From contig JARFXM010000011.1 of assembly GCA_029532625.1 (NCBI GenBank), forward strand, positions 1,922,001-1,986,000: a DNA stretch of 64,000 bases, given 5' to 3'. The stretch is from Lomentospora prolificans. Taxonomy: Eukaryota > Ascomycota > Sordariomycetes > Microascales > Microascaceae. The notes below the pieces were generated by a model. It was given only the letters and a program-made list of their open reading frames with translations. It did no database searches and was not told where the DNA came from. Position numbers and translations under genes: made by a program. Shown one piece after another: positions 21,911 to 33,725 of this stretch; position 1 is the stretch's first letter; every line of letters starts with the position of its first letter.

Positions 21911-22350
21911 ATGCCTCCCCAGAGCGAAAAGGCCGTAGCTGATAAGCGCGCCGCTGCCCAACAAGCTGTCGACATATTACATGAAATATCCACCATCCTC
22001 GTCTGTTTATGCCACCCCCCCCCCACCCTTTCAAAGCCTTCGCCGGCGTGCTGTTGATAAAGATACACCTGCCGGGTGACGTTGATTGCGCTGACGATGC
22101 GGAACTGACCTCTTTACCAATTGTAGAATTGCCATCTCGATGCCCGGACCATATCGATTTGCATTTCCATGATTGAGAATGGGGTGAACCCGGAGGCTCT
22201 CGCTGTAAGAGGCACCCTTTCTTTCGTCTTCATATCTCTTTATAGCCGCTTAACTTGAAGACTAACTCGAGAATCCAGACTGTGATTAAGGAACTCCGAC
22301 TCGAGGCGCAAGAGGTGCAGCGGGATATTGCAACGGCCCGTCCCAGCTGA
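21911..22350 (+). CDS. MZT1: Mitotic-spindle organizing protein 1 (MOZART1)
   Basis: Small adaptor that recruits gamma-tubulin complexes to spindle pole bodies. Three exons, 21911-22000, 22127-22204 and 22279-22350, give 79 residues, the usual size. All exon ends fall between codons. The sequence matches the family core closely: AQQAVDILHEISTIL, then NCHLDARTISICISMIENGV with NPEALA, then TVIKELRLEAQ. The introns are GT-AG (126 and 74 bp). The second has a CTAAC branch close to its acceptor. The first contains a C-rich run. The gene is too fragmented to appear as one long frame and is easily missed. Its neighbour SPC25 also acts in mitosis, which may be coincidence. Confidence 0.92.
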
Positions 22351-22960
22351 GCTAACCGTGGAGCCTTGAATGTTCCCGGGGCAGGTCGCCCGGCATTGGA
22401 ATGAGAATGAAGCCTACGATTGAAGGGCGCGGAACGGCCCAGCCCTTTCCGGTTGAGGGCCACTACTTAGGATTTTAGCATTTATTTCGCGAAGCTTCCT
22501 TGGAACGTCACTTAATACCCAGGGTTCAAGGGAATCACGCCGATACACTACTCCCCACTATTCTCTATTGACTATCCGTAATGCATAATCCCAATAGCGT
22601 GCGATGAGAACTCTGTATAGTATCATGAAGACTCATAAGAGGTAGCGCTTTCAGCCAACTCTATCACAGGAGAGGACAGAGGAGTGCGTCAAAAATGAGA
22701 GAGCCCCTAACGCCGAGATGCAGAGTATGCAGAAACAATATCATAGACTTCCTGTCATTTCCGAGTAAGGGCCTCTGTAATTCCCGGGCCAAACCTGAGT
22801 ATAAACTAAAAAGCAGCTTCACATATACTGCCCTCAACCCCATACCGCTAACCGTTACGCCTTATGCTAAGCTAGCCGATACTAGTGTTTGTCCACTTCA
22901 AGCCAGAGGCAAAATTACGATAAAAAGTAAGAAAACAAGAAAGAAGAAAGAAATTGCCGA
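22351..22960. other. Convergent 3' spacer between MZT1 and the CHY/RING ligase gene
   Basis: About 610 bp with no recognisable coding sequence; contains the two 3' untranslated regions. Confidence 0.55.
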
Positions 22961-24936
22961 TTACCGATGCCCAATAAGAATTATGTCGTCGTCAGAATCT
23001 TCATCGTCCTCATCCTCTTCGTTGAGATCCGGAAGGGAATCGCTATCATCGTAATGGGAATCGTACTCATCATCATCGCTATGTACGACTCGGTTACCAC
23101 GGTCTCTAGACCAAAATCCGAGCATATCATCCTCTGAATCGTCTTCTGCCGTGCGATTGGCCACCGCCAAGGGAATGTCGATCCCGTGCCCAGGAGATAA
23201 CGAACGCGCTAATCGGGGGTCGATTGTGTATCTCATCTCTTGACCGTGCGATGAATACCTTCTCCGAACTGCTATGGCCCCCGCCTGCTGCTCCGCCGAA
23301 AAGTCGGCATTACTCTCTTGGCCCAATATCGTCTGTGCTTGTAACTGGGCTTGACCAGCGCCTTCCAGCCTTCCTTGTGCCTCGGGTGCGTTCGGGTGCT
23401 GATGGGGATTCCCGCCAAGAATCTGAAGCTCGACGGTGTTGTAAGAAGTACAAACCATGCACTTCAATCCGAGCCAGTGATATTTGGTAGTGCTCTTTGC
23501 ACAGCAGTCGTTGCAGAGCACGATAGCCTTGGTATCCTGAAACTCCTCTGGCATTGGTTGGCTTTGGATGGCGACATCGAGATTGCGGAATTGGGTCTCC
23601 ATATTTCGGAAGGCCTTGTTGCAGATAGGGCATTTGTACGATGTCTTCTCATGTTCCGCATAGCACTTTCGGTGGATACTATGGCCACAAGGCATGAAAA
23701 CGAGGGGCTTTGGCGAGGTGAACATATACTCGCCGCAGATGGGACAATTGCAATCCGTCGAACGCTCTATGCATTTATGGGACCCTAAGATGGAGATAGA
23801 AATGCAAGCGCAACACGTCTATCGGGTAGAAATTAGTTAAGAACAGTAGCGGCGGTGAGAGTCAGTTCGAGGGACTGGGTAGGACGTGATGACTGGACGA
23901 TCCCGAGCGCCACAGGCCGATGAGAACAGCATACCTTGCAATGGAAAAAGTCTTTTCCAAGCCCTATACCACGCCTGCAGATGCCACAGTCATGACAATG
24001 GTAGATGTTCTTCAGTGGGTGGTCATCCCAGAACTTGCAAATATTGCAGTAGTAACGCGCTGCCGTTACTCCACAGTTGATACACACATCTGAAGCACGT
24101 TGTGGACAGGCGCACAACATGCAGAGCATGTTCTTAGTGTCCTTTCGGATTAGGGGATGGTCTTCTGCCGCGTCATGGCAGAACCGACAAGAGTACCATT
24201 TGTTGCACGTCGAGCATTGGGGCTTAACATTCCGCCGATAATGCTGACAACCTAAGACGCTCGTGGATACCTGACCGTCGATCACCGCGTATGTTGGCTT
24301 GACATCGTCGACCGTTAAAACAAACTTTTCGGATGAAGAAACTTCCCCTAATGGGTGCTGCCAGAACTTGAGAGCATCCAGAGGACCGAGAGCTAGCGAC
24401 TGCTCCCAAGCCTCTCCGGCCGGGATTGTGGGAAGAATAGGCTCTCCGTCCGCGCCCTGACGTTGCGAGTTTCGATACCCCTCCATTAAAGCATCATGCA
24501 TGAGCCTTGCTTTCTCACCCGACTCAGCCTCCATAGTCTGAATTTCAAGAAGTCGCCGGCGAAGGGCTCCCATGCCATCATCCTCCGGGAGAGACTCCTT
24601 GGGTGGCGTGAGCACCGGCGCCTGGGGTTCAGAAGCATGATCACGAGTGGGGGTTATCGGAGGCTCTGAATAAATCCACTGGCTTGGATCAGCTGCGTGA
24701 GCCGACTCCACACTCGTCGACTGCGTCGAGGACGTAGTAGGGCGAGGGGTGGAGGGCGAGTCTACGACGGCATGATCGTGGCGTTCTTCCTGGGAGACGG
24801 CTGTGCGAGGCGGCGTCGTCGCTGCATCGCCGTCTACGGTGGCCGGCTGCTCCGGGGCAGCTCGCGATATCTCGGAAAGTCGTCGGGCTTGTCGGAGGAC
24901 GGGGTTAATGATGAAGTCTGACACGAGAGAGGACAT
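22961..24936 (-). CDS. CHY-zinc-finger / RING E3 ubiquitin ligase (RCHY1/Pirh2 family)
   Basis: Ubiquitin ligase of the Pirh2 type. Exons are 24936-23935 and 23818-22961 (619 residues); the 116-bp intron has a CTAAT branch and splits the zinc-binding region. Residues 1-225 are disordered, with a helical LRRRLLEIQTMEAE stretch. The CHY zinc finger begins at about 228 (LGCQHYRRNVKPQCSTCNKW). The CTCHY-type finger follows at about 290-355 (YYCNICKFWDDHP, YHCHDCGICRRG, then HKCIERSTDCNCPICGEYMF across the exon join). A C3H2C3 RING spans about 358-400 (CPICGEY, PCGHSIHRKC, YKCPICNKAF). A rubredoxin-like ribbon follows (CNDC...KCMVC). The C-terminus is a strongly acidic run. The N-terminal extension and acidic tail are longer than in animal Pirh2, as usual for fungal members. 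Substrates are unknown. Confidence 0.92.
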
Positions 24937-27688
24937 TGAGAAGGGGGCCAGAAATTTGTTGCTTGTACGGCGATAGGGTTAAGAAGGCATGCAAGGAGAG
25001 CATTTGCAAGGAAGAATGACAATACAGGCGTAGTTGAGTATAACAGAAGGTCTGGAAAGAGGAGAGACGAGAGCAAAGATAATGAATATACACGCGAGGG
25101 CAGCAAGGGAGAACCGACGGGGAGGCGGGGAGGCGGGGAGAGGCGACGCTAGCTGTAGGGTTGCCGCCAGGTTGCACAGTAGAAGAGGATATAGTTTTGT
25201 GGCTTAATCCGACGGTCGGAATCGTCAAAGGATAGATAGTATCACGCAAAGGGAGAGTGGCAGCTGCTCTGGGTCAAGATTATTCTAAGAGAAAGCTTGG
25301 GGATGATGCCTTGTGTAAGGGTCTAACAGGGATGACCTAAGGCGAAACCGAGGATGGGACAGACAAAAGGAAACTTGAGATCAGTTCGTGGGGCTGTTGC
25401 AACATGAGCGTGGAGCGCGAGTGAGCAACAGAGCGCGTGAGCTTGATTTAGTGGCTGTGGGCTCGGCTTGTAGCGTGGCGGTACCCAAGAGTTAGGCCAG
25501 AATTGGCACAATCCCCAGAGATGGTCGTCCAAAGGCCAGCAGTCGTTTGACATGTGATCTCAGTACTATCCGTATTACGTTGTATTGGAAGTTGACCAGG
25601 GACGGAAGCAACGATCCAGTGGGTTGTTTGTGCATCATTTGGTAGTGCGGCCGAAGGCCAGCGAATGGGTCGCGAGGATTGATAAATATCAAGTGCCTAT
25701 CAGGGAAACGTTTTTGGGCTATATCGTCGTCAGTTATCGGCATCTAGGACCCAAAAGCCCGGATAAGGAATCTAATATACGCCAAGGGATGTATCTGCAT
25801 CTCCGATTTCGATGGTAAGATCGCGATCTCCCTGCCACGTCAAGCGCTGCTAACGCGACTCGTTTGTTGCTGACATACATAGCATAGCATGAAATCCGCA
25901 AGATACACTTACCACGAAAACGAGCAGAGATTGCAAGTATTTATTGGGCTAGTATGACAGAGCAATGGCCCTCTCCTATAAAGAGTTGGACCTAACCTGG
26001 GATCGATACCTGTTTTTAAAATGCTGCCAGGGGAACCCAATGCCGACGCCAGTTTGTTTGATTTTGCTTCTTATAGGATAGCACTAATAGAAAGAAGCAT
26101 ACAATGAGCGGAGAGCCAGCCTGGTCGAAAACCGGCAAGCTTGTCTAGAAAAGTGGACAGCACATAAGACATTGCCTTAGTAGATCCGCATTTTTCACAG
26201 GGCCGGCTATGCTAGTGACGCGTGCTTCCGGACACACTTGTGAGCCCTACTTTCCACTCGTGGTGTTGATGCCATCCCCGGCCCGCGAGATGTGCATGAG
26301 GTGTACTCCTCAGAGAGTTGGTGGGGACAAGCTCAAGACAGTGGACGCGCGAATTAAGTGCTGGCTCCGGAAACTGACTTCAAGTCTAAAACACCGAACT
26401 CGAGCTAACTGACACAGTAATGTCAAAATTTCCCCATCATTGGATCCGAAAACTCACACTGGCTGCCATTGTTTCGTCCAGTTAATCGTTTTGATTGTCA
26501 GGGACAAGAGGTCGGCCTAGCTTCATTAGGTGAGCTTTGGGCTGAAGCACCCTTGAAGTAATGCGGCATGCCTTGGCGAGCCGTCCTCGGTCGAACCACG
26601 ACGGCGACGAGTGTAGTTTAAGTAGGTAGGGCAGGATGGTCCGCCGAATTAATGGGTTAAATGACTTCTATCCCAGAGGCAAGCCACTTGAAAAGTTTCA
26701 GTTCTTGTCACGCAATGTGCGCTCCACAAACGTCGTCAGCTCGCTAGTGTTCGCAAGTTGTCAAATAATATCAAAAAATAGGTCTAACATGGGTGGAACA
26801 TTGCTCACCTGGAGCTATCAAGTCGCGCTTCGCAGGCAAAATGGCATATGTGGCATTAACGGTCCCTGGAATCAATGGTTCAATCAAATGGATGTAGGCC
26901 AGCCAGTAAAATCAGCCCAGGTCGTAATCTACAATGTTCCCTTCCGATTCCAATTCCAGGGGAAGCCCAGCTGGGAAACGCACAGCTGGCTGGCTGGTTT
27001 GTACCACACCTACTAGAAAAGCGGTAAGCTCGGCCTGAATCGAGTGAGCACAGCTGTACCCGTACATAGATACTCCGTGCGGTTCAGCTCTACTTGCTAG
27101 TACATTTCAATTTGCGTGGCTTCTCTGTGGGAACGAGGTACACGAGACTCCTACTCAATGTACTAGACCCACGCTGGTGTATCCGCGTTTACGGGCTCTA
27201 TTCAGATATTCTTAGAACATGCCAAAAAATCACCCCCCATCGCCAAACCCTGAACCAAAGCCCAGAGGGAGCCTCGATCCCTTTTCCCCCTTCGATATCC
27301 ACTCTTTTAGGTGGCACTTACTTCTTCACCATTCTCCTATCCTCGTCCTTCTCAGGCGTGGGCCCTTCTTTGTTCTTATTAATTGATGGAAAAGGAGCTT
27401 TTTGATGCCCGTTTGGTTGACATCGCGTAGTTAGCTCGCGTGTCTTTCGTTTGTTCTCCCAACTACATCCCTATTGAGTCCCTTGCGGCTCGTCCTATCC
27501 CTATTTTCCTAAGCTCCAGCTCCACGTTTCCTCTTGAACACCCCTCGCCGATCATCGACTGGGAGTCCTCGACATTGTCCTTTTTCACCGATACTATTTT
27601 AGTACTACTATCGGATACGAGCGATTAGTTCCACCCATTATTCAATTGAACGTCGTCCGAGACTTCGTTGATACTCATCGCCATCACC
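24937..27688. other. Intergenic region between the RING ligase and PMT2
   Basis: About 2.75 kb between two divergent genes. The right end (27230-27688) is pyrimidine-rich and probably the PMT2 promoter and 5' leader. I see no recognisable gene, repeat family or RNA gene in the middle; open frames are short and without motif. Confidence 0.55.
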
Positions 27689-30247
27689 ATGTCTGTTGAC
27701 AAGGTCGTTGCCGCCTCCGGCGCTGACCTTGGAGATGGCTTGAGGAGGAGACCTGTACCTGGCACCCAAGTGGCCGTTACTACTCCCCAACCCGAAGACA
27801 CCAAGAAGCTCGCTAAGAAGGTTGGTTGACCGCCGACAGCTCCACGCCGCGGACCATAAACTGACCCCTGATGGATAGGAGAAGTCCTTCTTGCAGACCC
27901 TCGACGAGTGGGAGGTCGTCATCGCTCCCATCCTCTTTACAGCTCTTGCCGCCTTCACTCGCCTATACAAGATTGGCATTAGCAATATCGTCACTTGGGA
28001 CGAGGCTCAGTTAGTCGATGCCGTTCTCGCTATTGCTTTTGTGCTGTCCGCTAAGAGTACTATCTAGTTTCGGTAAATTCGGAAGTCACTATATCAAGCA
28101 TGAGTATTACTTGTACGTGAATTCACCCTCTTCTTCAAGATGCCTGATAACAACCAGCGTGGGCGCACGATTAAACTGACACGAATTCCTTCTATTTAGC
28201 GATGTCCATCCTCCTCTCGGTAAAATGCTGGTCGGTCTCTCTGGTGTTCTTGCCGGCTACAACGGTTCATTCGAGTTCAAATCTGGCGAAAAGTACCCCG
28301 AAGATGTCAACTACGCCTTCATGCGCGCCTTTAACGCCTTCTTCGGTATTGTCTGCATCCCGATGGCGTACTACACCGCCCGAGAACTTCACTTTAAGCG
28401 CGCCACCGTGTGGTTGATCACCTTGATGGTTCTCTGCGAAAACTCGTATACCACCATCAGCCGATTCATCCTCCTCGATTCGATGCTCCTTTGTGGCACC
28501 TTTGCTACTGTCCTCTGTTGGTCGAAATTCCATAACCAGCGTAACAACAACTTTTCGTTGGAGTGGTTCTTCTGGCTTTTTATGACTGGTTTCAGCATTG
28601 GCTGTGTGTGCAGTGTCAAGCTCGTTGGCCTGTTTGTCACGGCTCTTGTCGGTCTCTACACCATTGAGGATCTCTGGAACAAGTTTGGTGATACCCGCAT
28701 GCCTGTCGTAAGTATACTTTCCTTAAATCAATCCTGCACTGAACCCTTAGAGCGGTTAAGGGGGTAGCTAACATGCTCGGTGATTTAGACCACGCTCGGA
28801 GCTCATCTCTTTGCGCGCGTTGTGGGGTTAATCGTCGTTCCCTTCATTGTCTACCTCGTTTCGTTCTATCTTCACTTCGCCATTCTCGATCATACCGGTC
28901 CTGGTGATGCTCAGATGAGTTCTCTTTTCCAGGCTAACCTCAAGGGTACCGATGTTGGAAAGAACAGCCCTCTCGAGATAGCCTACGGCTCTCGAGCCAC
29001 GATCAAGAACATGGGTTATGGCGGCGGTCTACTCCACTCCCACATCCAGACCTATCCCGATGGCTCCGGTCAGCAACAGGTTACCTGCTACCACCACAAG
29101 GATACCAACAACGACTGGTTCTTTTACCCCAACCGCAACGATGAACCCTATGATCCCGAGGCCGAGCCCCGATTCATTGGTGACGGTGATGTCATTCGCC
29201 TCCTCCACACTCAGACCGGTCGCAACCTTCACTCCCACGAGATCGCTGCTCCTATCACCAAGGGTGACCGAGAAGTTTCTTGCTATGGTAACGCCACTGT
29301 TGGCGATGCTAAGGACCACTGGAAAGTTGAGGTCGTCCGCGACGTTGCGTCCAGCGACCGTAGCCGAATTCGAACTTTGACCACTGCTTTCCGTCTTAGG
29401 CACGCCGTTCTCGGCTGCTACCTGCGTGCCGGAAACACCAACCTACCGCAGTGGGGTTTCAAGCAGATCGAAGTTACTTGCGCCAAGGAGAACAACCCCC
29501 GCGATTCCTACACCCACTGGAACGTCGAGGCACACTGGAATGACAAGCGTAAGTTTTTGAACCCAATTGCGTCTCGATGTCCGCTAACAGCTCATCTGCC
29601 CAGTCCCTCCTAGCGACCCTGGTGTGTACAAATCGCCCTTCTTTCACGATTTCATTCACCTCAACGTTGCGATGATGACCTCGAACAATGCTCTCGTTCC
29701 GGACCCCGACAAGCAGGACGACCTTGCCTCCAAATGGTGGCAGTGGCCCATTCTCCATGTCGGTCTTAGGATGTGCAGCTGGGACGACAAGGTCGTGAAA
29801 TACTTCCTACTTGGCAACCCCCTCGTCTACTGGGGCTCTACCGCCAGCTTGGGTGTTTTCGGCCTTGTTATTGCCTGGTATCTTGTTCGCTGGCAGCGTG
29901 GCTACAAGGAGCTTAGCCTTAATGATATTGACCACATCCACTACTCGGGTATCTACCCGATTGTCGGTTGGGTCCTTCATTACCTCCCCTCTGCAGTCAT
30001 GGCTCGCGTCACCTACGTCCACCACTATTACCCTGCCTTGTACTTTGCCGTTTTGAGTTTCGGTTTCCTTGTCGATTGGTTCGTGCGAGGCAAGAACAAG
30101 GGAGTGCAGTACGCGACTTTCGGTTTCCTGTACGCCCTCACCATTGGCCTTTATATCTACTTCATTCCCATTTGTTGGGGTATGACCGGCCCCAACCGGG
30201 ACTATAAGTACATGAAGTGGTTCAACAACTGGCGCATCTCGGATTAA
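27689..30247 (+). CDS. PMT2: Protein O-mannosyltransferase, PMT2 family
   Basis: ER membrane enzyme transferring mannose from dolichol-phosphate-mannose to Ser/Thr of secretory proteins. Six exons: 27689-27820, 27879-28009, 28068-28112, 28200-28707, 28789-29548 and 29604-30247 (739 residues, normal for Pmt2). The catalytic loop after the first helix has TWDEAHFGKFGSHYIKHEYY, with the acidic DE motif. The phrase FDVHPPLGKMLVGLSGVLAG with YNGSFEFKSG is diagnostic of PMT2 rather than PMT1 or PMT4. Several helices follow. The luminal MIR repeats occupy about 330-515 (YGGGLLHSHIQTYPDG, IRLLHTQTGRNLHSHE). The C-terminal PMT membrane block is LHYLPSAVMARVTYVHHYYP. All introns are short (55-87 bp) and join family sequence in frame. 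Pmt2 normally pairs with Pmt1. Confidence 0.96.
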
Positions 30248-31210
30248 GAAGGTCTGCCTAGTTGGAGGAAGGCTAACAGGCGGGTCGGGCTTCCTCGGCA
30301 ATATAAGCCAAGGAGATAGACGCATTTAGAACGATGTTACAGGCTTTTAATGGAATGAGCTGATGAGACTTGGAGGTCTTTCATAACATGTCCTTGGATC
30401 TTTGGAAACGTGGCACCTTGGACAACCCATCCTCACGACACCGATTGTCGTTTGTTTCCGCCATGCTTTCCCCCCTCTCTCTCCATCCCTCTCTCGCTCA
30501 CACTCTCTCCCCCCTCATATTTTGTACGTTTAGGTATACAGGCGTGGAACTGGGAGGGGTACGGACTCTGTTGCGGGTTTCTTTTTTTTGTTTCTTCTCT
30601 CATATGCTCATATTCTCTCTCTCATTTTCTTGTAACCCCATTTTTTCACACTCTGTACTATGTTTGTGTCGTGGAGGACAAAAAAGGAGGTAGAAGGAGT
30701 CTTGGACCTGCCGAAAAGAAAAAGAACAGTACGCCGCCGGGAGCGTTGGAGAAAATCCCGAGTCATAATGCAAGATGAATGTCATTTCCTACGGATGAAA
30801 GTCGCCGTTGGACCCCTCTACGTGCCATTGATGTTTCGTTAATCTGAGGAATGTGGGGGAGGAGACCCTATGCGGTTATTACACGAACCCTATTGTACAG
30901 AATCGCCATCTTCTAACATGACACCGAGAGGGTATAAGCTAGGTACACCATCGTGTAACCAGTGGGCTTGACTCCCTGCAATGCCAAGGGGATGAAGACA
31001 CTAGTTGTGAAGAATATGTGGGTATCGACAGCCCGAGGGAGATTCAATTCGAGACCATCTGCCTCCCCTTCGAGACCCGTGCACGACACCAGCCAGTCAT
31101 TAGCCATTATGGTCGGTAGTAGATATGCGCAGTATTGCAGATTCATAAATAGACAAGAAGAAAGGGGGATACTTCATCAACACGAAGCCCAACGCCCACG
31201 ACCGTCGGCC
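30248..31210. other. Convergent 3' spacer between PMT2 and the Rab gene
   Basis: About 960 bp. C/T-rich stretch at 30470-30660, no recognisable coding sequence. Confidence 0.55.
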
Positions 31211-32038
31211 TTAACAGCAACCAGAGCTCTGGGGCGGCCCCTTCAGCGCAACGCTCCTGCTTCCACCGGCGCTAGGGCCTTTGACGCCGGACCTCCGGTC
31301 GTTCAAGTCGTATTTTCCAGCCTGGATATTCTGGTATATCCTCTCGGCGACCCTCATGAAGGCGTTCTCGACGTTCTCGCCGCTCTTAGCGCTCGTCTCG
31401 ACATATTCAAGGACGCCGTTCCTCCTCGCCCACTCTTCGGCCTCTTCGCGCGTGACCTCTCGTTTGTTCTCGCCGTCAGCGCTGCCAATGGTTAGATCGG
31501 CCTTGTTCCCAACTAGCACAACGACGATGTCGGATTCCGCGATCTGACGGAGGTCATTAAGCCAGTCGGTGACGTGAAGGAAAGTCTGCTTCCGACAGAG
31601 ATCGAAGACGAGGAGAGCGCCCGATGCGCCGCGGAAGTAGGAGCGGGTGACGGACTTGTAGGTTTCCTGGCCAGCGGTATCCCAAAGGGAGAGCTTCATA
31701 TGCTTCTGGGGCCCGGTGGCAGCGGGGCGTGGGGGATTCCGCGGGGGTTCGGGAAGGCCGCCACTGGAGGCCGGAGGGGTGGTGGTGGAGGAAGCTTCGT
31801 CTGTCGTCGAGGAAGCGTCTTGGGAGGACTGCACGCCAGCGAGGAGGGACGGGGGAGCGTGTGGCGTGTGAGGGGGGCCGACGGGGACGATGCGGGAGCC
31901 GAACTCGACGCCAATGGTGACGTCGTGGTGGGGGGAGAAGCGGCCTTCGCAGAGGCGGATGGTGAGGCTGGATTTACCGCATCCTGAGTCTCCTATGCAT
32001 ACGAGCTTGGCGATGTAGTCCCAGGGCGGAGAGGACAT
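31211..32038 (-). CDS. Rab-family small GTPase (Rab4/Ypt4-like) with an interswitch insertion
   Basis: Membrane-traffic GTPase, 275 residues, single exon. All G motifs are present: GDSGCGKS (17-24), the switch I threonine in HDVTIGVEFGS (T41), WDTAGQE (119-125), VGNKAD and ETSAKS. The C-terminus SSGCC is a double-cysteine prenylation signal. RabF-type phrases (TIGVEFGSRIV, YKSVTRSYFRGASGALLVFD) fit the Rab2/Rab4 group. Residues of about 54-111 are a proline/serine/threonine-rich insertion between strands beta2 and beta3, where normal Rabs have about ten residues. The insertion has no stop codon, a poor GTCGGC donor and no branch point, so I read it as coding rather than an intron. Which endosomal or Golgi step it serves is not shown. 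Confidence 0.9.
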   Translation of the reverse strand: MSSPPWDYIAKLVCIGDSGCGKSSLTIRLCEGRFSPHHDVTIGVEFGSRIVPVGPPHTPHAPPSLLAGVQSSQDASSTTDEASSTTTPPASSGGLPEPPRNPPRPAATGPQKHMKLSLWDTAGQETYKSVTRSYFRGASGALLVFDLCRKQTFLHVTDWLNDLRQIAESDIVVVLVGNKADLTIGSADGENKREVTREEAEEWARRNGVLEYVETSAKSGENVENAFMRVAERIYQNIQAGKYDLNDRRSGVKGPSAGGSRSVALKGPPQSSGCC

Positions 32039-33725
32039 GGGGGGTATAGAGTCGCGAGGAGGAGCGGCTGTCGTTGGGATGGGAAGAGAGCTATAGATGG
32101 CGGAAGAAGGTATCGCGTGATCTAGATGACGGTAACCACGAGCAAGGCTCTCGGAAGAATTGATGGATGCTAACGTAAAGAGAGTAGTCTCTAGAGGAGA
32201 ATAAAAAAGAGTCCTGGGAGGTTGGATTCCACGAATGGTTCAGAAGTTCTTGGGATGGAAGAAGCAGCACGACGACCCGAAGTATGAGGAAAGTCGGGGT
32301 GGTCTAAGAGGGTGGTGGGTACCTGACGTTGGCAGGGGGGTAGCAGTGCAGGTGGCAGCTGGAGATTTGGCACGTTCCGGTTCCTGCTTGCAGGGCGGTT
32401 TTGGGGCGTCTACTTGTAAACTAGTTATGGGAAGCTGCTAGCTGTTGCCGCAATTAGGCCGGTCATAAAGAAGGTCAGGTAGTGGCAAAATACGGAATTC
32501 GCCAGAGAAGAGATGACTTGGAGATCAGCTTATCGGGTTTCTGGGGCGGGCGGTGTCATGAGTACTCGACAGATGGATTTTGCTGCAGCTTCTTCTAGTA
32601 GGAGGATGAGCGAGTGCTAAGAGATCCTCGTTTCTTGAGGATCCGGATAGCTATCCCTAGTATTGATTTATCTTTTCAAAATTTGGCCGGCAGCCAAACC
32701 AAGCAATGCCTTGATATCGAACAGCCTAGAAAGCTATCAATTGATCAGGTAAACTTGGCTCTTAACGTCATCACTATGGGTGGCTAAAGCGCCGGAGGTT
32801 TGTCGGGAATACCACCCACCGCCCAAAGCTGCCGAAAGCCAGCGAGAAGCGGAGCTGAATATGGGCCCAACAGTGTGCAATCATTTGTGCTATGAAATTA
32901 GTGCTTGGTCTGTGTCAACGAGGCATAATAGTCATCATTCACATGATGATGTACAGGTAAGTGCCTACTAGGTAGAGGTTGGTTTCTCGTGCACCGTCCA
33001 CATTGCATGGTCCTTGCAAGATGTCAGGCAGCTGCATGTGGTGATTTTTGTTCTTCTCTTCTTCAGAATCCAGAAGCTACCTCGTTCTTTCCCCGTCTTT
33101 CTCATCTAAACAATCCTGCTCAGAAAAACAACAAATACGCATCGACAGTCAACAATCGCGCCTCCGTAAGGAAAATCAACATCCTTCCTGTGATGCTTGC
33201 ATTGTGCCCATCTTCCGAATCGTGACCCGATTTGTTTCTACAACGCTAGTCACCTGGCCTCCGGATTCCAGCCCACCGTGTTTTGGGTCGCCCGTTCTAC
33301 CTCTGATTCCTTGGGAGAGCCAACACCGCCTGTGGCCTGGCCGTCACCCGCTCCCACCCCGATTTACCCACTCCCACTATTGCTCCCACTCTCGTCCTGC
33401 GACTGGCACCCGCACACCCCCCACCTTTTCGTCGGTAGCCCCAACGTCCGGTGTTAGGCGGGAGTCCAGAATAACTGGATGATCCTCACGTCGGCGTGAC
33501 CACCAAATCCACCCCCATTTCTACTCGACCGACTGACATGCGCTCACCTTCCCGTTCCTATTGTCACTAGGGAGGAAGAGGGAAAAGAAAAAGAAAAAAA
33601 TTAACGAAGCGTTTCCCGCTTCCACCTTCAGATATTGGTCTCCTTTTCCCCAAATATCTTGGTAATCCGGGGGGCTTGTGGAAATATCTGAAGGAGGAGC
33701 CTTATCATCCCACCAACAGTACGAC
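32039..33725. other. Divergent intergenic region Rab/PNS1
   Basis: About 1.7 kb between divergent genes. The right half (33050-33700) is C/T-rich and likely the PNS1 leader. No gene recognised. Confidence 0.55.

Noticed and set aside
27821..27878. Alternative PMT family (PMT1 or PMT4) for the mannosyltransferase
   Set aside because: The FDVHPPLGKMLVGLSG and YNGSFEFKSG phrases are characteristic of PMT2.
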